32,632 nucleotides of DNA from CAIQJJ01 sp964606085 (GCA_964606085.1 CAZSFD010000058.1:1-32632); one strand, 5' to 3'. Positions 18,550-26,989 are shown, counted from the first letter of the stretch. Translations and numbers: made by a program. Notes: a model not told the origin generated them from the letters alone.

Positions 18550-19953
18550 ATGAACCGCTTCACTTTTCTATCCCTGATGATTGTCTTTGCGCTTGTATTG
18601 GCCGCCTGCGCTCCCGCAGCCACGCCTGTGCCAACCGAGCAGCCCAAGCCGACGGCAACTGCAGTTCCCACCGATATGCCGAAGCCGACGGAAACCCCAC
18701 AGCCGACTGAAGCCCCTCAACCGAAGGACATCGTTGACACCGCCGTCGCCGATGGCCGCTTCACCACTCTGGTGGCTGCCGTCACCGCCGCGGGCCTGGT
18801 GGACACGCTCAAAGGCGAAGGCCCCTTCACCGTCTTCGCCCCCACCGATGACGCCTTCGCCAAACTGCCCGCTGGTACTGTCGAGACCCTGCTCAAGCCT
18901 GAGAACCTCGAACAACTCAAAAGCATCCTGCTCTACCACGTTGTTGCTGGCAAAGTGATGGCTGCTGATGTGGTCACGCTCGAAAGCGCCGACACCGTGT
19001 TTGGCAAACCCGTCACCGTCAAAGTGGACATGGGCAATGTCTACATCAACGATGCGCAGGTCATCCTGACCGACATTGAAACCTCCAACGGCGTCATCCA
19101 TGTCATTGACACTGTTCTGTTGCCGCCCGCTGACCTGACCGATATCGTGGATACCGCCGTCGCCGATGGCCGCTTCACCACTCTGGTGGCTGCCGTCACC
19201 GCCGCGGGCCTGGTGGACACGCTCAAAGGCGAAGGCCCCTTCACCGTCTTCGCCCCCACCGACGATGCCTTCGCCAAACTGCCCGAAGGCACAGTCGAAA
19301 GCCTGCTCAAGCCAGAGAACCTGGCGCAGTTGAAAAACATCTTGCTCTACCATGTGGTCGCTGGTAAAGTGATGGCCGCCGACGTTGTCACACTCGAAAA
19401 AGCGGAAACTGTGCTTGGCCCGTCGGTCAAAGTCACCGTGGATGGCAGCAAAGTGATGATCAATGATGCCGAAGTAATTATCACCGACATCGAAACTTCC
19501 AATGGCGTCATCCATGTGATTGACACGGTCATTCTGCCCCCTGCTGACATTGTAGATACTGCCATCGCCGATGGCCGCTTCACCACCCTGGTAGCCGCAC
19601 TGCAAGCCGCTGATGTGGTGGATGCGCTGAAAGCCGCTGGCCCCTTCACCGTCTTTGCCCCCACCGACGATGCCTTCGCCAAACTGCCCGAAGGCACAGT
19701 CGAAAGCCTGCTCAAGCCAGAAAACCTGGAACAGCTCAAGAGCATCTTGCTCTACCATGTGGTCGAAGGCAAAGTGATGGCCGCCGATGTGGTTGCGCTG
19801 ACCACTGCGCTAACCTTGCAAGGGACGGCCGTGACGGTCAAAATTGATGGCGACAAAGTCTACATCAACGATGCCCAGGTGATGATCACCGACATCGAGA
19901 CCCTGAATGGCGTTATCCATGTCATTGACATGGTCCTGTTACCCGCCGAATAA
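18550..19953 (+). CDS. Lipoprotein with three fasciclin (FAS1) domains
   Basis: The 467-residue protein has a lipoprotein signal with lipobox LAAC (Cys20), a Thr/Pro-rich stalk (about 22-58), then three FAS1 domains (about 60-193, 198-331, 334-467). Each has the FAS1 boxes TVFAPTDDAF and YHVV and ends in NGVIHVID. FAS1 domains mediate adhesion or matrix contacts, so this should be a lipid-anchored surface adhesin. ATG 18550 follows AAGGAG by 7 nt; the reading from 18520 would add residues before a proper signal peptide. It has its own promoter and a terminator just behind it, so it is monocistronic. The domains are unusually similar at DNA level. Confidence 0.93.
   Translation: MNRFTFLSLMIVFALVLAACAPAATPVPTEQPKPTATAVPTDMPKPTETPQPTEAPQPKDIVDTAVADGRFTTLVAAVTAAGLVDTLKGEGPFTVFAPTDDAFAKLPAGTVETLLKPENLEQLKSILLYHVVAGKVMAADVVTLESADTVFGKPVTVKVDMGNVYINDAQVILTDIETSNGVIHVIDTVLLPPADLTDIVDTAVADGRFTTLVAAVTAAGLVDTLKGEGPFTVFAPTDDAFAKLPEGTVESLLKPENLAQLKNILLYHVVAGKVMAADVVTLEKAETVLGPSVKVTVDGSKVMINDAEVIITDIETSNGVIHVIDTVILPPADIVDTAIADGRFTTLVAALQAADVVDALKAAGPFTVFAPTDDAFAKLPEGTVESLLKPENLEQLKSILLYHVVEGKVMAADVVALTTALTLQGTAVTVKIDGDKVYINDAQVMITDIETLNGVIHVIDMVLLPAE
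18727..19950 (+). repeat. Threefold tandem FAS1 coding repeat, period about 414 bp
   Basis: Positions 18739-18848 and 19153-19262 are identical over 110 nt (offset 414). The block beginning near 19255 recurs almost unchanged about 414 bp later (near 19669) in the third domain. Such identity at silent sites points to recent duplication or gene conversion. Confidence 0.9.
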
Positions 19954-19974
19954 ATCCAATTCTCTTTCAATATG

Positions 19975-20009
19975 GCCTGCCTCACCCGGTCGGTGAGGCA
20001 GGCTTTTTT
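19975..20009 (+). terminator. Rho-independent terminator after the fasciclin gene
   Basis: A perfect 12-bp GC-rich stem (19975-19986 with 19992-20003) with a 5-nt loop is followed by six T. It separates the fasciclin gene from the sugar operon. Confidence 0.93.
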
Positions 20010-20037
20010 GTTAACCGGGTTGAGAACGCCCGAGGGC

Positions 20038-20121
20038 TGTTCAAATGTTCAGTGCTTTACAATTGAACAAAATTCCTGTAACCTGATAACAATTGTTCAT
20101 CAGCGCCCGAACAAACGAACA
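20038..20121 (+). promoter_or_regulatory. Candidate operator/promoter region of the SorC-led operon
   Basis: The word TGTTCA or its complement TGAACA occurs at 20038, 20046, 20064 and 20094, and related GAACA words lie at 20109 and 20117. AACAATTGTT (20088-20097) is a perfect palindrome. A possible promoter is TTTACA (20056) with TAACCT (20079), spaced 17 nt. SorC proteins usually bind near their own operon, so autoregulation here is plausible but inferred. Confidence 0.45.
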
Positions 20122-20127
20122 CACCCT

Positions 20128-21105
20128 ATGCCAGACAACGAATCTCGTAAACTCCTCTACAAAGTGGTGCGCGCCTACCATGAAGACAACCTGACCCAGG
20201 AGCAGATCGGGCAGCGTTTTGGCCTGTCGCGCATCAAAATCTCGCGCCTGCTCAGCCAGGCGCGGCAGGAAAAGATCGTTCAGGTGACGATTGTGCCGCC
20301 CCCTGAAGGCCACGCCGAATTGGAGCGCGCCATTGAAACGCGTTACGGCCTCGACGAAGTGCTGATCGCCTATCCATCCGACGACACCCCGTCCGCCATC
20401 CTGGCTGCGCTGGGTGAAACCGCCGCCAGATGCCTGATGCGCACGTTGCGCGGCGAGGAAGTGGTGGCCTTCACCTGGGGCAACACCCTGCTGGCGATGG
20501 TGGATGCGCTGCAAAGCACCACCGGCGCGCCGATCCGCGATTGGCCCAGGTTGCGCGTGGTGCAATCGTTGGGTGGGCTGGGCAGCCCCGAAGCGGATGT
20601 ATACAGCGCCGGGCTGGTTCAGCGGATGGCGCGCACCCTGGGGGGCAAGTGTCGTTTGTTGGCCGCGCCGGGGATTGTATCCAGCGCAGAAGTGCGTGAT
20701 GCGCTCCTGGCAGACCCCCATATCGCCAGCACCATTGCCCTGGCAGCGAAAGCCGATATTGCCCTGATGGGGCTTGGCCGCCCTGCCCCAGGCTCGGCGG
20801 TGATGCAATCCAGCATCCTTTCAGCAGATGAATTCACGCGCCTGCAAAGCCTGGGCGCGGTCGGCGATATTGGCCTGCGCTTCTTCGATGCCGAGGGCCG
20901 ACCTGTGGCGCATGAAATCAACGACCGTATCATTGGCTTGAGCCTGGATCAGATCACGGCCATCCCGCGCGTGATCGGCGTGGCCGGGGGCGAGGAGAAA
21001 TTCGAGGTAATCCGCGCTGCCCTGCGGGGGAAGCTGATCAAGGTGCTGATTACCGATCAACGCAATGCAGAAAAACTGTTGGCTGTAGATACGGAGAAAC
21101 CATGA
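20128..21105 (+). CDS. SorC/DeoR-type sugar-binding transcriptional regulator
   Basis: The 325-residue protein has an N-terminal helix-turn-helix (LTQEQIGQRFGLSRIKISRLL, about residues 21-42) and a C-terminal sugar-binding domain (about 60-315) of the SorC type, related to sugar-phosphate isomerases. Family members sense a phosphorylated sugar and control the adjacent catabolic genes. ATG 20128 was chosen because the conserved HTH begins shortly after it; the longer reading from 19972 would run through the terminator and operator-like repeats. No clear ribosome site precedes it. Its stop codon overlaps the kinase start as ATGA, so the regulator is the first gene of the operon. Confidence 0.9.
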   Translation: MPDNESRKLLYKVVRAYHEDNLTQEQIGQRFGLSRIKISRLLSQARQEKIVQVTIVPPPEGHAELERAIETRYGLDEVLIAYPSDDTPSAILAALGETAARCLMRTLRGEEVVAFTWGNTLLAMVDALQSTTGAPIRDWPRLRVVQSLGGLGSPEADVYSAGLVQRMARTLGGKCRLLAAPGIVSSAEVRDALLADPHIASTIALAAKADIALMGLGRPAPGSAVMQSSILSADEFTRLQSLGAVGDIGLRFFDAEGRPVAHEINDRIIGLSLDQITAIPRVIGVAGGEEKFEVIRAALRGKLIKVLITDQRNAEKLLAVDTEKP

Positions 21106-22649
21106 GCAACTATCTACTTGGCATAGATTTCGGCACCGGCGGCGCCAAGGCCGCCCTGATCAACACTGAGGGCGAGCAGTTGGGCTACGCCTTCGAGGAA
21201 TACCCCATTTACACCGACCGGCCGGGCTGGTCGGAACACGACGCGCCGCGTTACTGGGAAGTCTTTTGCCGGCTGGTGGGCAAAATTTTGCAGGAGACGC
21301 GCCTGCCCCCGGCGGAGATCGGCGGCGTGGCGGTTTCATCGGCGCTGCCCTCGGCGGTGTTCGTGAACCGGGAGGGCCACCCCCTGCCGCGGGCGTACAA
21401 CCTGATGGATCGCCGCGCCACCCAGGAGGTGGCCTGGCTGCAGGAAACCATCGGGGCCGAGCGCATCTTCAACGTCACCGCCAACCGCCTGGAAGATCAT
21501 CCCATCCTGGTCAACTTGCTGTGGGAGCGCAACCACCAGCCGGAGCGCTTCAAAACCATCGCCAAAGTGCTGACGATTGACGGGTTCATCACCTTCAAGC
21601 TCACCGGCCAGGCCACGGCGCACTATTCGGCGGCAGCTTTTTTTGGCATCGCCTACGACATCGTCGGCCAAAAATTCGACGCCGACTTGCTGGCCGCGGT
21701 GGGCATTGACCCTGCCCTGCTGCCGCGCCTGTGCCAATGCGACGACATCGTCGGCGAGGTAACAGCGCAAGCGGCGGCGGAGTGCGGGTTGGCCGCCGGA
21801 ACTCCGGTGGCCGGCGGCCAGGTGGATTGCAACGCCGGCTGGCTGCAAGGCGGGGCGGTCAACCCCGGCGACATCCAGATGAACCTGGGGACGTGCGGCA
21901 ATTTCGGCATCATCCACCGTAACCGTGAGTTCCTCTTTTCCGAGGCGGGGGCGGCCTCGATCAACTTCGCCTACACCGTCGCTTCGGAAAACACCTATAT
22001 CACCGTCCCCACCACCACTACCGGCGGCCAGACCCTGCGCTACCTGCGCGACCAGTTCTCCCCGGTGGAGATCGAAACCGAACGCACGCTGGGGATCAAC
22101 TCGTATGACCTGCTCAACCTGGAAGCGCAAAAGGCCCCGCCCGGCTGCGACGGCCTGCTCTTCTTGCCGTACCTGATGGGTGAGCGCACGCCGATTTGGG
22201 ATGTCAACGCCCGTGGGGTGATCTTCGGCCTATCGCTCCACCACACCAAGGGCCATCTCGTGCGGGCGGCGATGGAGGGCGTGGCCTTTGCGCTCTATCA
22301 CTCCTTCGAGACCCTCGCCGGGGCCGGGCTGACGGTCAATTACCCGTTGGTGCTGAACGAAGGCGGGGCCAAGAGCGCCCTGTGGCGGCGCATCATCACC
22401 GATGTGTTCAACGTCCCCACGGTGCTGCTCAAACGGCGCACCGGCGCGCCCTTTGGCGATGCCATTTTGGCGGGTGTGGCGACGGGCGTGTTCAAAGATT
22501 TCTCGGTCGCCCGCCAGTGGGCCGAAACCGTCGAGCCGATGCAGCCTGACGCCGCGGCGCACGCCCGCTACCGGGAGCATTTCGCCCTGTTCAAGCAAAT
22601 CTACCAGCACGTCAAAGGCGATTTCGCCGAGTTGGCGCGCTTACGATGA
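21102..22649 (+). CDS. FGGY family carbohydrate kinase
   Basis: The 515-residue kinase is of normal length for the FGGY family (xylulokinase, glycerol kinase and relatives). The N-terminal phosphate loop is GIDFGTGGAKAAL. The likely catalytic base is D242 in GGQVDCNAG, and the C-terminal domain carries LNEGGAKSALWRRI. It should phosphorylate a sugar, ketose or polyol with ATP in the cytosol; the substrate cannot be read from sequence, and xylulose, apulose or a branched polyol are options. It is translationally coupled to the SorC gene (ATGA overlap, GGAG upstream). A hairpin with a T-run follows the gene and may lower expression of the genes behind it. Confidence 0.92.
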   Translation: MSNYLLGIDFGTGGAKAALINTEGEQLGYAFEEYPIYTDRPGWSEHDAPRYWEVFCRLVGKILQETRLPPAEIGGVAVSSALPSAVFVNREGHPLPRAYNLMDRRATQEVAWLQETIGAERIFNVTANRLEDHPILVNLLWERNHQPERFKTIAKVLTIDGFITFKLTGQATAHYSAAAFFGIAYDIVGQKFDADLLAAVGIDPALLPRLCQCDDIVGEVTAQAAAECGLAAGTPVAGGQVDCNAGWLQGGAVNPGDIQMNLGTCGNFGIIHRNREFLFSEAGAASINFAYTVASENTYITVPTTTTGGQTLRYLRDQFSPVEIETERTLGINSYDLLNLEAQKAPPGCDGLLFLPYLMGERTPIWDVNARGVIFGLSLHHTKGHLVRAAMEGVAFALYHSFETLAGAGLTVNYPLVLNEGGAKSALWRRIITDVFNVPTVLLKRRTGAPFGDAILAGVATGVFKDFSVARQWAETVEPMQPDAAAHARYREHFALFKQIYQHVKGDFAELARLR

Positions 22650-22651
22650 TG

Positions 22652-22742
22652 TAATTTTTAACCACCAAGGACACAAAGGGCACGAAGGAAAATCATAAAG
22701 CCCTTTGTGCCCTTCGTGTACTTGGTGGTTTAATTTTTTTTT
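22652..22742 (+). repeat. Heptad palindrome A with T-run (possible terminator/attenuator)
   Basis: The arms 22660-22688 and 22702-22730 pair at 26 of 29 positions around a 13-nt loop. Each arm is built from 7-nt steps of the 'CAC-AAAGG' type. TAATTTTT flanks the element on both sides (22652-22659 and 22731-22738). Nine T follow (22734-22742), 2 nt before the next gene's GGAG. It could act as a terminator, an attenuator or an RNA-processing site. Confidence 0.8.
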
Positions 22743-22754
22743 CTGGAGAAATTT

Positions 22755-24041
22755 ATGGAATTGGTATCCAAACTCAAACAACGCGCCGCTCAGGGCAACC
22801 CGATCCGCATCGGGATTGTCGGCTGCGGACAGATGGGATCGGGGCTGGCGCACGCCATCAATAACATTACCGGGATGCGCGTGGCGGCTATCGCCGAACT
22901 TGACGTGGCCCGCGGGGTGCAAACGTACACCGAAATGGGTCACAGCCCCGAGGAGATCGTCGTCACCGAACACCTCGGCCAGGCGCACGACGCCATCCGC
23001 GCCGGCAAAGCCGTGGTCACGCCCGACGCGCTGCACATGCCACAGATCGAAACCCTGGAAGCCAACGTGGAGGCCACCGGCATGCCCGACATCGGCGCCC
23101 GCGTGGCCTACGATTCGATCATGAACCGCAAGCCGGTGATCATGCTCAACGTCGAAACCGACATCACCATCGGCGTCTATCTCAACCAATTGGCGCGCAA
23201 AATGGGCTCGGTCTACACCGTGGCCTCCGGCGACGAACCCGGCGTGTGCAAGATGCTCTACGAACAGGCGCTGCTGATGGGCTTCGAGGTGGTCACGCTG
23301 GGCAAGGGCAAGAACAACGTGATTGACCTGGCCGCCACGCCCGACTCGTGCGCGGAGGAAGCCGCCTCGAAGGGCATGAACCCAAAAATGCTGGCAGCCT
23401 TCAAAGATGGCACCAAGACGATGGTCGAGATGGCTGCCGTCTCCAACGCCACCGGGCTGATCCCCGACGTGCCAGGCATGCGCGGCCCGAAGGTGGAACT
23501 GCCTGACTTGGTGAAGGTCTTCATCCCTGCCGCGGATGGCGGCATCTTCTCCCGTGCCGGGGTGGTAGATTACTCCACGGGCGCCATCGCCCCGGGGGTG
23601 TTCGCCATCGTGCGCTCGTACGATGCCCGCATCCGTAAGGAGATGAAATTCATCACGCTGGCCGACGGCCCCTACTACCTGCACTTCCGCCCCTACCACC
23701 TGTGCGACCTGGAAACGCCGCAATCCATCGCCGAGGCGGTGTTGCTCGGCGAAGTGACCGTGACGGCGGAGGCGATGCACGCCGAAGTGGTCTGCACCGC
23801 CAAGCGCGACCTGCGCCCCGGCGAAAAACTGGGCGGCATCGGCGGCACGGATTGGTATGGCAAGATTATGACGTATGCCGAGGCGCGGGCGCAGAAAGCC
23901 GTGCCGATTGGCGTCGGTGCTAACGCGGTGGCGAAGCGCGCCATCGCCAAAGGGACGATCCTCACCGAGGAGGATGTGACCCTCGACGATTCGACTTTTG
24001 TTTACAAAATCCGTCGTCTGCAAGACACGTTGTTTGCCTAG
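22755..24041 (+). CDS. DRL/COG4091 family NAD(P)-dependent oxidoreductase with C-terminal SAF domain
   Basis: The 428-residue protein starts with a Rossmann motif (GIVGCGQMGSG, about residues 19-29), has a central homoserine-dehydrogenase-like region and ends in a SAF-like domain (about 345-425). This matches the family long annotated 'predicted homoserine dehydrogenase' that includes DRL, the DXP-reductoisomerase-like enzyme described in Brucella. DRL makes methylerythritol phosphate from deoxyxylulose phosphate; other members' roles are open. Here it lies between a sugar kinase and a zinc dehydrogenase, which points to sugar catabolism, though a MEP-pathway role cannot be excluded. GGAG 6 nt upstream supports ATG 22755. 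It lies 25 bp behind palindrome A. Confidence 0.82.
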   Translation: MELVSKLKQRAAQGNPIRIGIVGCGQMGSGLAHAINNITGMRVAAIAELDVARGVQTYTEMGHSPEEIVVTEHLGQAHDAIRAGKAVVTPDALHMPQIETLEANVEATGMPDIGARVAYDSIMNRKPVIMLNVETDITIGVYLNQLARKMGSVYTVASGDEPGVCKMLYEQALLMGFEVVTLGKGKNNVIDLAATPDSCAEEAASKGMNPKMLAAFKDGTKTMVEMAAVSNATGLIPDVPGMRGPKVELPDLVKVFIPAADGGIFSRAGVVDYSTGAIAPGVFAIVRSYDARIRKEMKFITLADGPYYLHFRPYHLCDLETPQSIAEAVLLGEVTVTAEAMHAEVVCTAKRDLRPGEKLGGIGGTDWYGKIMTYAEARAQKAVPIGVGANAVAKRAIAKGTILTEEDVTLDDSTFVYKIRRLQDTLFA

Positions 24042-24053
24042 CACGATAATGGA

Positions 24054-24117
24054 AACCATAAAGTACACAAAGGGCACGAAGGAAAAAACCTTTGTGTACT
24101 GCGTGCCTTTCGTGGTT
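24054..24117. repeat. Heptad palindrome B
   Basis: A perfect 12-bp inner stem (24062-24073 with 24089-24100) encloses a 15-nt loop. The wider 29-nt arms (24054-24082, 24089-24117) share the word set of palindromes A and C but pair only partly in register. No T-run follows, so it is unlikely to be a strong terminator. It fills the gap between the DRL-type gene and the zinc dehydrogenase. Confidence 0.75.
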
Positions 24118-24143
24118 CAAAATTCAAATCCAAAGGTGATCGT

Positions 24144-25181
24144 ATGAAAGCTGTATGGGTACGCGCCCCCGGGCAGTTCGGCGTCGAAGAACTGCCCAGC
24201 CCCACCGCCCCCGCGGGTGGATTATTACTCAAGGTGGAAGCTTGCGCCTTGTGCGGCTCAGATTTACGCACGCTGCGCATCGGCCACCGCAAAGTGACCC
24301 TGCCGTGGGTGATCGGCCACGAAATTTGCGGCGTGGTGGCTGAGACCGGCCCCGGTTACACCGGCGGCTGGTCGGTTGGCGCTAAGCTCTCGGTCGGCCC
24401 GCTGGCCTACTGCGGCGTGTGCGATTTCTGCGCATCCGGGCAGTTCGAACTGTGCGAGAATTACCGCGAGATCGGCCAGGCCTGGCACGGCGGGCTGGCG
24501 GAGTACATCGCCATCCCCGAAGCGTGCGTGCGCCTGGGGACGATCCGCCAGGTGGACGCAGCCACCGACCCGGCGCTGGCTGCCGTGGCCGAACCGGTTT
24601 CTTCGTGCGTCAACGCCCAGGAGAAGGGCAGTGTGGGGCTGGGGGATACGGTCGTCATCATCGGCGCCGGGCCGATTGGCTGCATCCATGCCAGCCTGGC
24701 GCGGGCGCGCGGTGCGGCGAAGGTGATTTTGGCCGACGTCAGCGCCGAACGCCTGGGGTTGGCGGCTCCCTTCGGGCCAGATCACGTCATCAACTCGGCG
24801 CAAAGCGACCTGGTAGCCGAAGTGCGCCGCCTGACGCACGGCAAAGGGGCCGATGTTGTGATCACGGCCAACCCCGTGCCGGCCACGCAGATTCAGGCGG
24901 TGGAGATGGCGCGCAAAGGCGGGCGTGTGCTGCTCTTCGGCGGCCTGCCGGTGGATCAAGCCAGGCCGGGCGTGGATATGAACCGGGTGCATTACCACGC
25001 CCTGCACCTGATCGGCACGACGATCTTCGCCCCGCGCCACCAGCAGTTAGCGCTGCAATTGATCGAATCCGGGCGCATCCCTGTGAGCGAGTTCATCAGC
25101 CGCTTCGCGCTGGATGATTTCGTGCGCGGCGCAAATTTGGCCCTGGAAGGGAAGATCACCAAAGCGGTGTTTTTGCCATGA
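24144..25181 (+). CDS. Zinc-dependent medium-chain alcohol/polyol dehydrogenase
   Basis: The 345-residue MDR enzyme keeps both zinc sites: catalytic C37 (CGSD), H59 and E60 (GHE), and structural C90, C93, C96, C104. A Rossmann motif GAGPIGCIHA lies at about 172-181. Overall it resembles threonine, sorbitol and galactitol dehydrogenases. It should interconvert a sugar alcohol or aldose and a carbonyl compound with NAD(P). AAAGGTG is 5 nt before the ATG. Its stop overlaps the VOC gene start as ATGA. In context it would carry out a redox step on the operon's sugar. Confidence 0.92.
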   Translation: MKAVWVRAPGQFGVEELPSPTAPAGGLLLKVEACALCGSDLRTLRIGHRKVTLPWVIGHEICGVVAETGPGYTGGWSVGAKLSVGPLAYCGVCDFCASGQFELCENYREIGQAWHGGLAEYIAIPEACVRLGTIRQVDAATDPALAAVAEPVSSCVNAQEKGSVGLGDTVVIIGAGPIGCIHASLARARGAAKVILADVSAERLGLAAPFGPDHVINSAQSDLVAEVRRLTHGKGADVVITANPVPATQIQAVEMARKGGRVLLFGGLPVDQARPGVDMNRVHYHALHLIGTTIFAPRHQQLALQLIESGRIPVSEFISRFALDDFVRGANLALEGKITKAVFLP

Positions 25182-25693
25182 CCAACGCAACCCCTCTCCC
25201 CTTCTTGCAAAACGGCGTCGCCCAAATCGCCTTCGTCGTCAAAGACCTGGACGCCACCGTCGAAGCCTACTGGAAACACTTCGGCATCGGCCCCTGGCAT
25301 TTTTACACCTATGGCGCACCGCTCGTCCAACGCATGACACGCCACGGCGAGCCAGCCGAGTATAAAATGCGCGTGGCGCTCTCGTATTTCGGCCCGATGC
25401 GCATCGAATTGATCGAGCAAGTCAGCGGCGACACGGTCTATGCCGAATTTATTGAGCAGCATGGCTACGGCATTCACCATTTGGGGGTGCTGGTGGACGA
25501 TATGGAAACCGCCCTGGTCCAGGCCAAAGCCGCCGGTTTTGCCATGACCATGGATGGCGCCGGGTTTGGGCTGGATGGCGATGGGCATTACGCCTACCTG
25601 GATACTGAAGCCCTGATCGGCACCACCATCGAGTTGATTGAGCGCCCCAAAGGGCGGATGAAACCGGAGAAAATCTATCCCCCACAAGAATAG
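25178..25693 (+). CDS. VOC (glyoxalase/bleomycin resistance) superfamily protein
   Basis: The 171-residue protein contains two beta-alpha-beta-beta-beta halves (about 12-90 and 105-160), as in methylmalonyl-CoA epimerase and glyoxalase I. Candidate metal ligands are a His in GIHHLGV and glutamates in RIELIEQ and TIELIERP. The first-strand histidine of epimerases (DHIGIAV) appears replaced by Gln (AQIAFVV), so the metal site may differ. It could be an epimerase, isomerase or lyase for an operon intermediate. It is translationally coupled to the dehydrogenase through ATGA and lies 9 nt before the glycosidase gene. Confidence 0.85.
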   Translation: MTNATPLPFLQNGVAQIAFVVKDLDATVEAYWKHFGIGPWHFYTYGAPLVQRMTRHGEPAEYKMRVALSYFGPMRIELIEQVSGDTVYAEFIEQHGYGIHHLGVLVDDMETALVQAKAAGFAMTMDGAGFGLDGDGHYAYLDTEALIGTTIELIERPKGRMKPEKIYPPQE

Positions 25694-25702
25694 GAGTTTT
25701 CG

Positions 25703-26989
25703 ATGTCCTTACCCCAACTACAAGTTCACCCCTCCCGCCGTTATCTCATCACGGAACACGGCAAACCCTTCTTTTGGCTGGCTGACACCGCCTGGGAGTT
25801 GTTCCATCGCCTAAGCCGCGCCGAGGCCGATGTGTACCTGCAAGACCGCGCCGCCAAGCGCTTCACCGTCATCCAGGCCGTGGCGCTGGCCGAACTGGAT
25901 GGCCTGAACACGCCCAACCCCGCCGGTCACCGCCCGCTGATTGAGAATGACCCCACCCGCCCCAACGAAGCCTACTTTGCCGATGTGGATTGGATCGTCC
26001 ACCGCGCCGAAGAACTGGGACTCTACATCGGGATGCTGCCCACCTGGGGCGACAAATGGCACAAGAATGGCGGTACTGGCCCGTTGGTGTTCAACCCCGA
26101 AAACGCCTTCACCTATGGCCGCTTTTTGGGCGAACGTTATCGTCACCAGCCCATCGTCTGGATTCTCGGCGGCGATAAATTCGTGGGGGATGAGGAAGAG
26201 CGGCAAATCCTGGAGGCTATGGCACGCGGTCTACGCGCTGGCGACGAAGGCCGCCACCTGATCACCTTCCACCCCACCGGGCAGTACAGTTCGGCGATCT
26301 ACTTCCACGACAGCGACTGGCTCGATTTCAACATGATCCAGACCGGCCACACGCTGCACCGCGATAATTACACCTCCATCGCCGCCGAATACAACCGCAC
26401 GCCGATCAAACCCGTGCTGGATGGTGAACCCGGCTACGAGAACGTCCCCCACGCCTTCAACGGCGAAAACCCGCGCTTGCAGGCCATCCACACCCGGCGC
26501 TTCTGCTACTGGGCGCTGTTCAGCGGGGCGTTCGGTCACACCTACGGCTGCAACGACATCTGGCAGATGTGGAAGCGCGGCGACACCCCAATTATCGCCG
26601 CCAACCTGCCGTGGGACGAGGCCATCCACCTGCCCGGCTCCGGGCAGATGCAGTACGCCCGCGCCCTGATCGAGCGCGGCCCCTACTTCGACCGCCTGCC
26701 CGATCCCTTGCTGGTTGTTCCGCCCAACGACAGCGCGCCCGATTACGTGGCCGCCTGCCGCGCCCCCGATGGGCGCTATGCGCTGGCCTACTTCCCCAAC
26801 GGCAAACCGGCTACGCTGCGCACGTTCTTGCTGCAAGGGCCGCGCCTGAACGCCACCTGGTACGACCCGCGCACCGGGAGCCAGCACGCCGGGGCAGACA
26901 TCGAGGTTTCTCCCTGGATGACGACCGCTTTCATCCCGCCCAGCGCCGAAGATTGGGTGTTGGTTTTGAGCGCCGCATCAAACCGGTAG
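25703..26989 (+). CDS. DUF4038 / GH140 (apiosidase-like) glycoside hydrolase, apparently cytosolic
   Basis: The 428-residue protein carries a DUF4038 (alpha/beta)-barrel (about 10-340; the start HGKPFFWLADTAWELFHRL is diagnostic) and a small C-terminal beta-domain of the 'collagenase-associated' type (about 345-425). By comparison with the founding GH140 enzyme, D158 (WILGGD) is the probable acid/base and E242 (LDGEPGYE) the nucleophile, so the catalytic pair looks intact. The founder removes apiose from rhamnogalacturonan II; relatives may have other targets. No signal peptide is present, so it should act inside the cell on imported small glycosides. AGGAG precedes the ATG. It belongs to the SorC operon. 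Confidence 0.88.
   Translation: MSLPQLQVHPSRRYLITEHGKPFFWLADTAWELFHRLSRAEADVYLQDRAAKRFTVIQAVALAELDGLNTPNPAGHRPLIENDPTRPNEAYFADVDWIVHRAEELGLYIGMLPTWGDKWHKNGGTGPLVFNPENAFTYGRFLGERYRHQPIVWILGGDKFVGDEEERQILEAMARGLRAGDEGRHLITFHPTGQYSSAIYFHDSDWLDFNMIQTGHTLHRDNYTSIAAEYNRTPIKPVLDGEPGYENVPHAFNGENPRLQAIHTRRFCYWALFSGAFGHTYGCNDIWQMWKRGDTPIIAANLPWDEAIHLPGSGQMQYARALIERGPYFDRLPDPLLVVPPNDSAPDYVAACRAPDGRYALAYFPNGKPATLRTFLLQGPRLNATWYDPRTGSQHAGADIEVSPWMTTAFIPPSAEDWVLVLSAASNR

Noticed and set aside
18727..19950. Regular direct repeats considered as a CRISPR array or satellite
   Set aside because: The period is 414 bp, the frame is kept and the repeats encode FAS1 domains, so this is a protein domain repeat.
22641..24077. 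478-codon minus-strand open frame opposite the DRL-type gene
   Set aside because: Its end reads through palindrome A ('HEGHKG' type peptide), a common false translation of such repeats. The plus-strand gene has clear domains and a ribosome site.
24389..25117. Overlapping plus-strand frames within the zinc dehydrogenase gene
   Set aside because: Their Arg/Ala/Pro-rich products are typical alternative-frame readings of GC-rich DNA. The dehydrogenase frame carries all zinc ligands.
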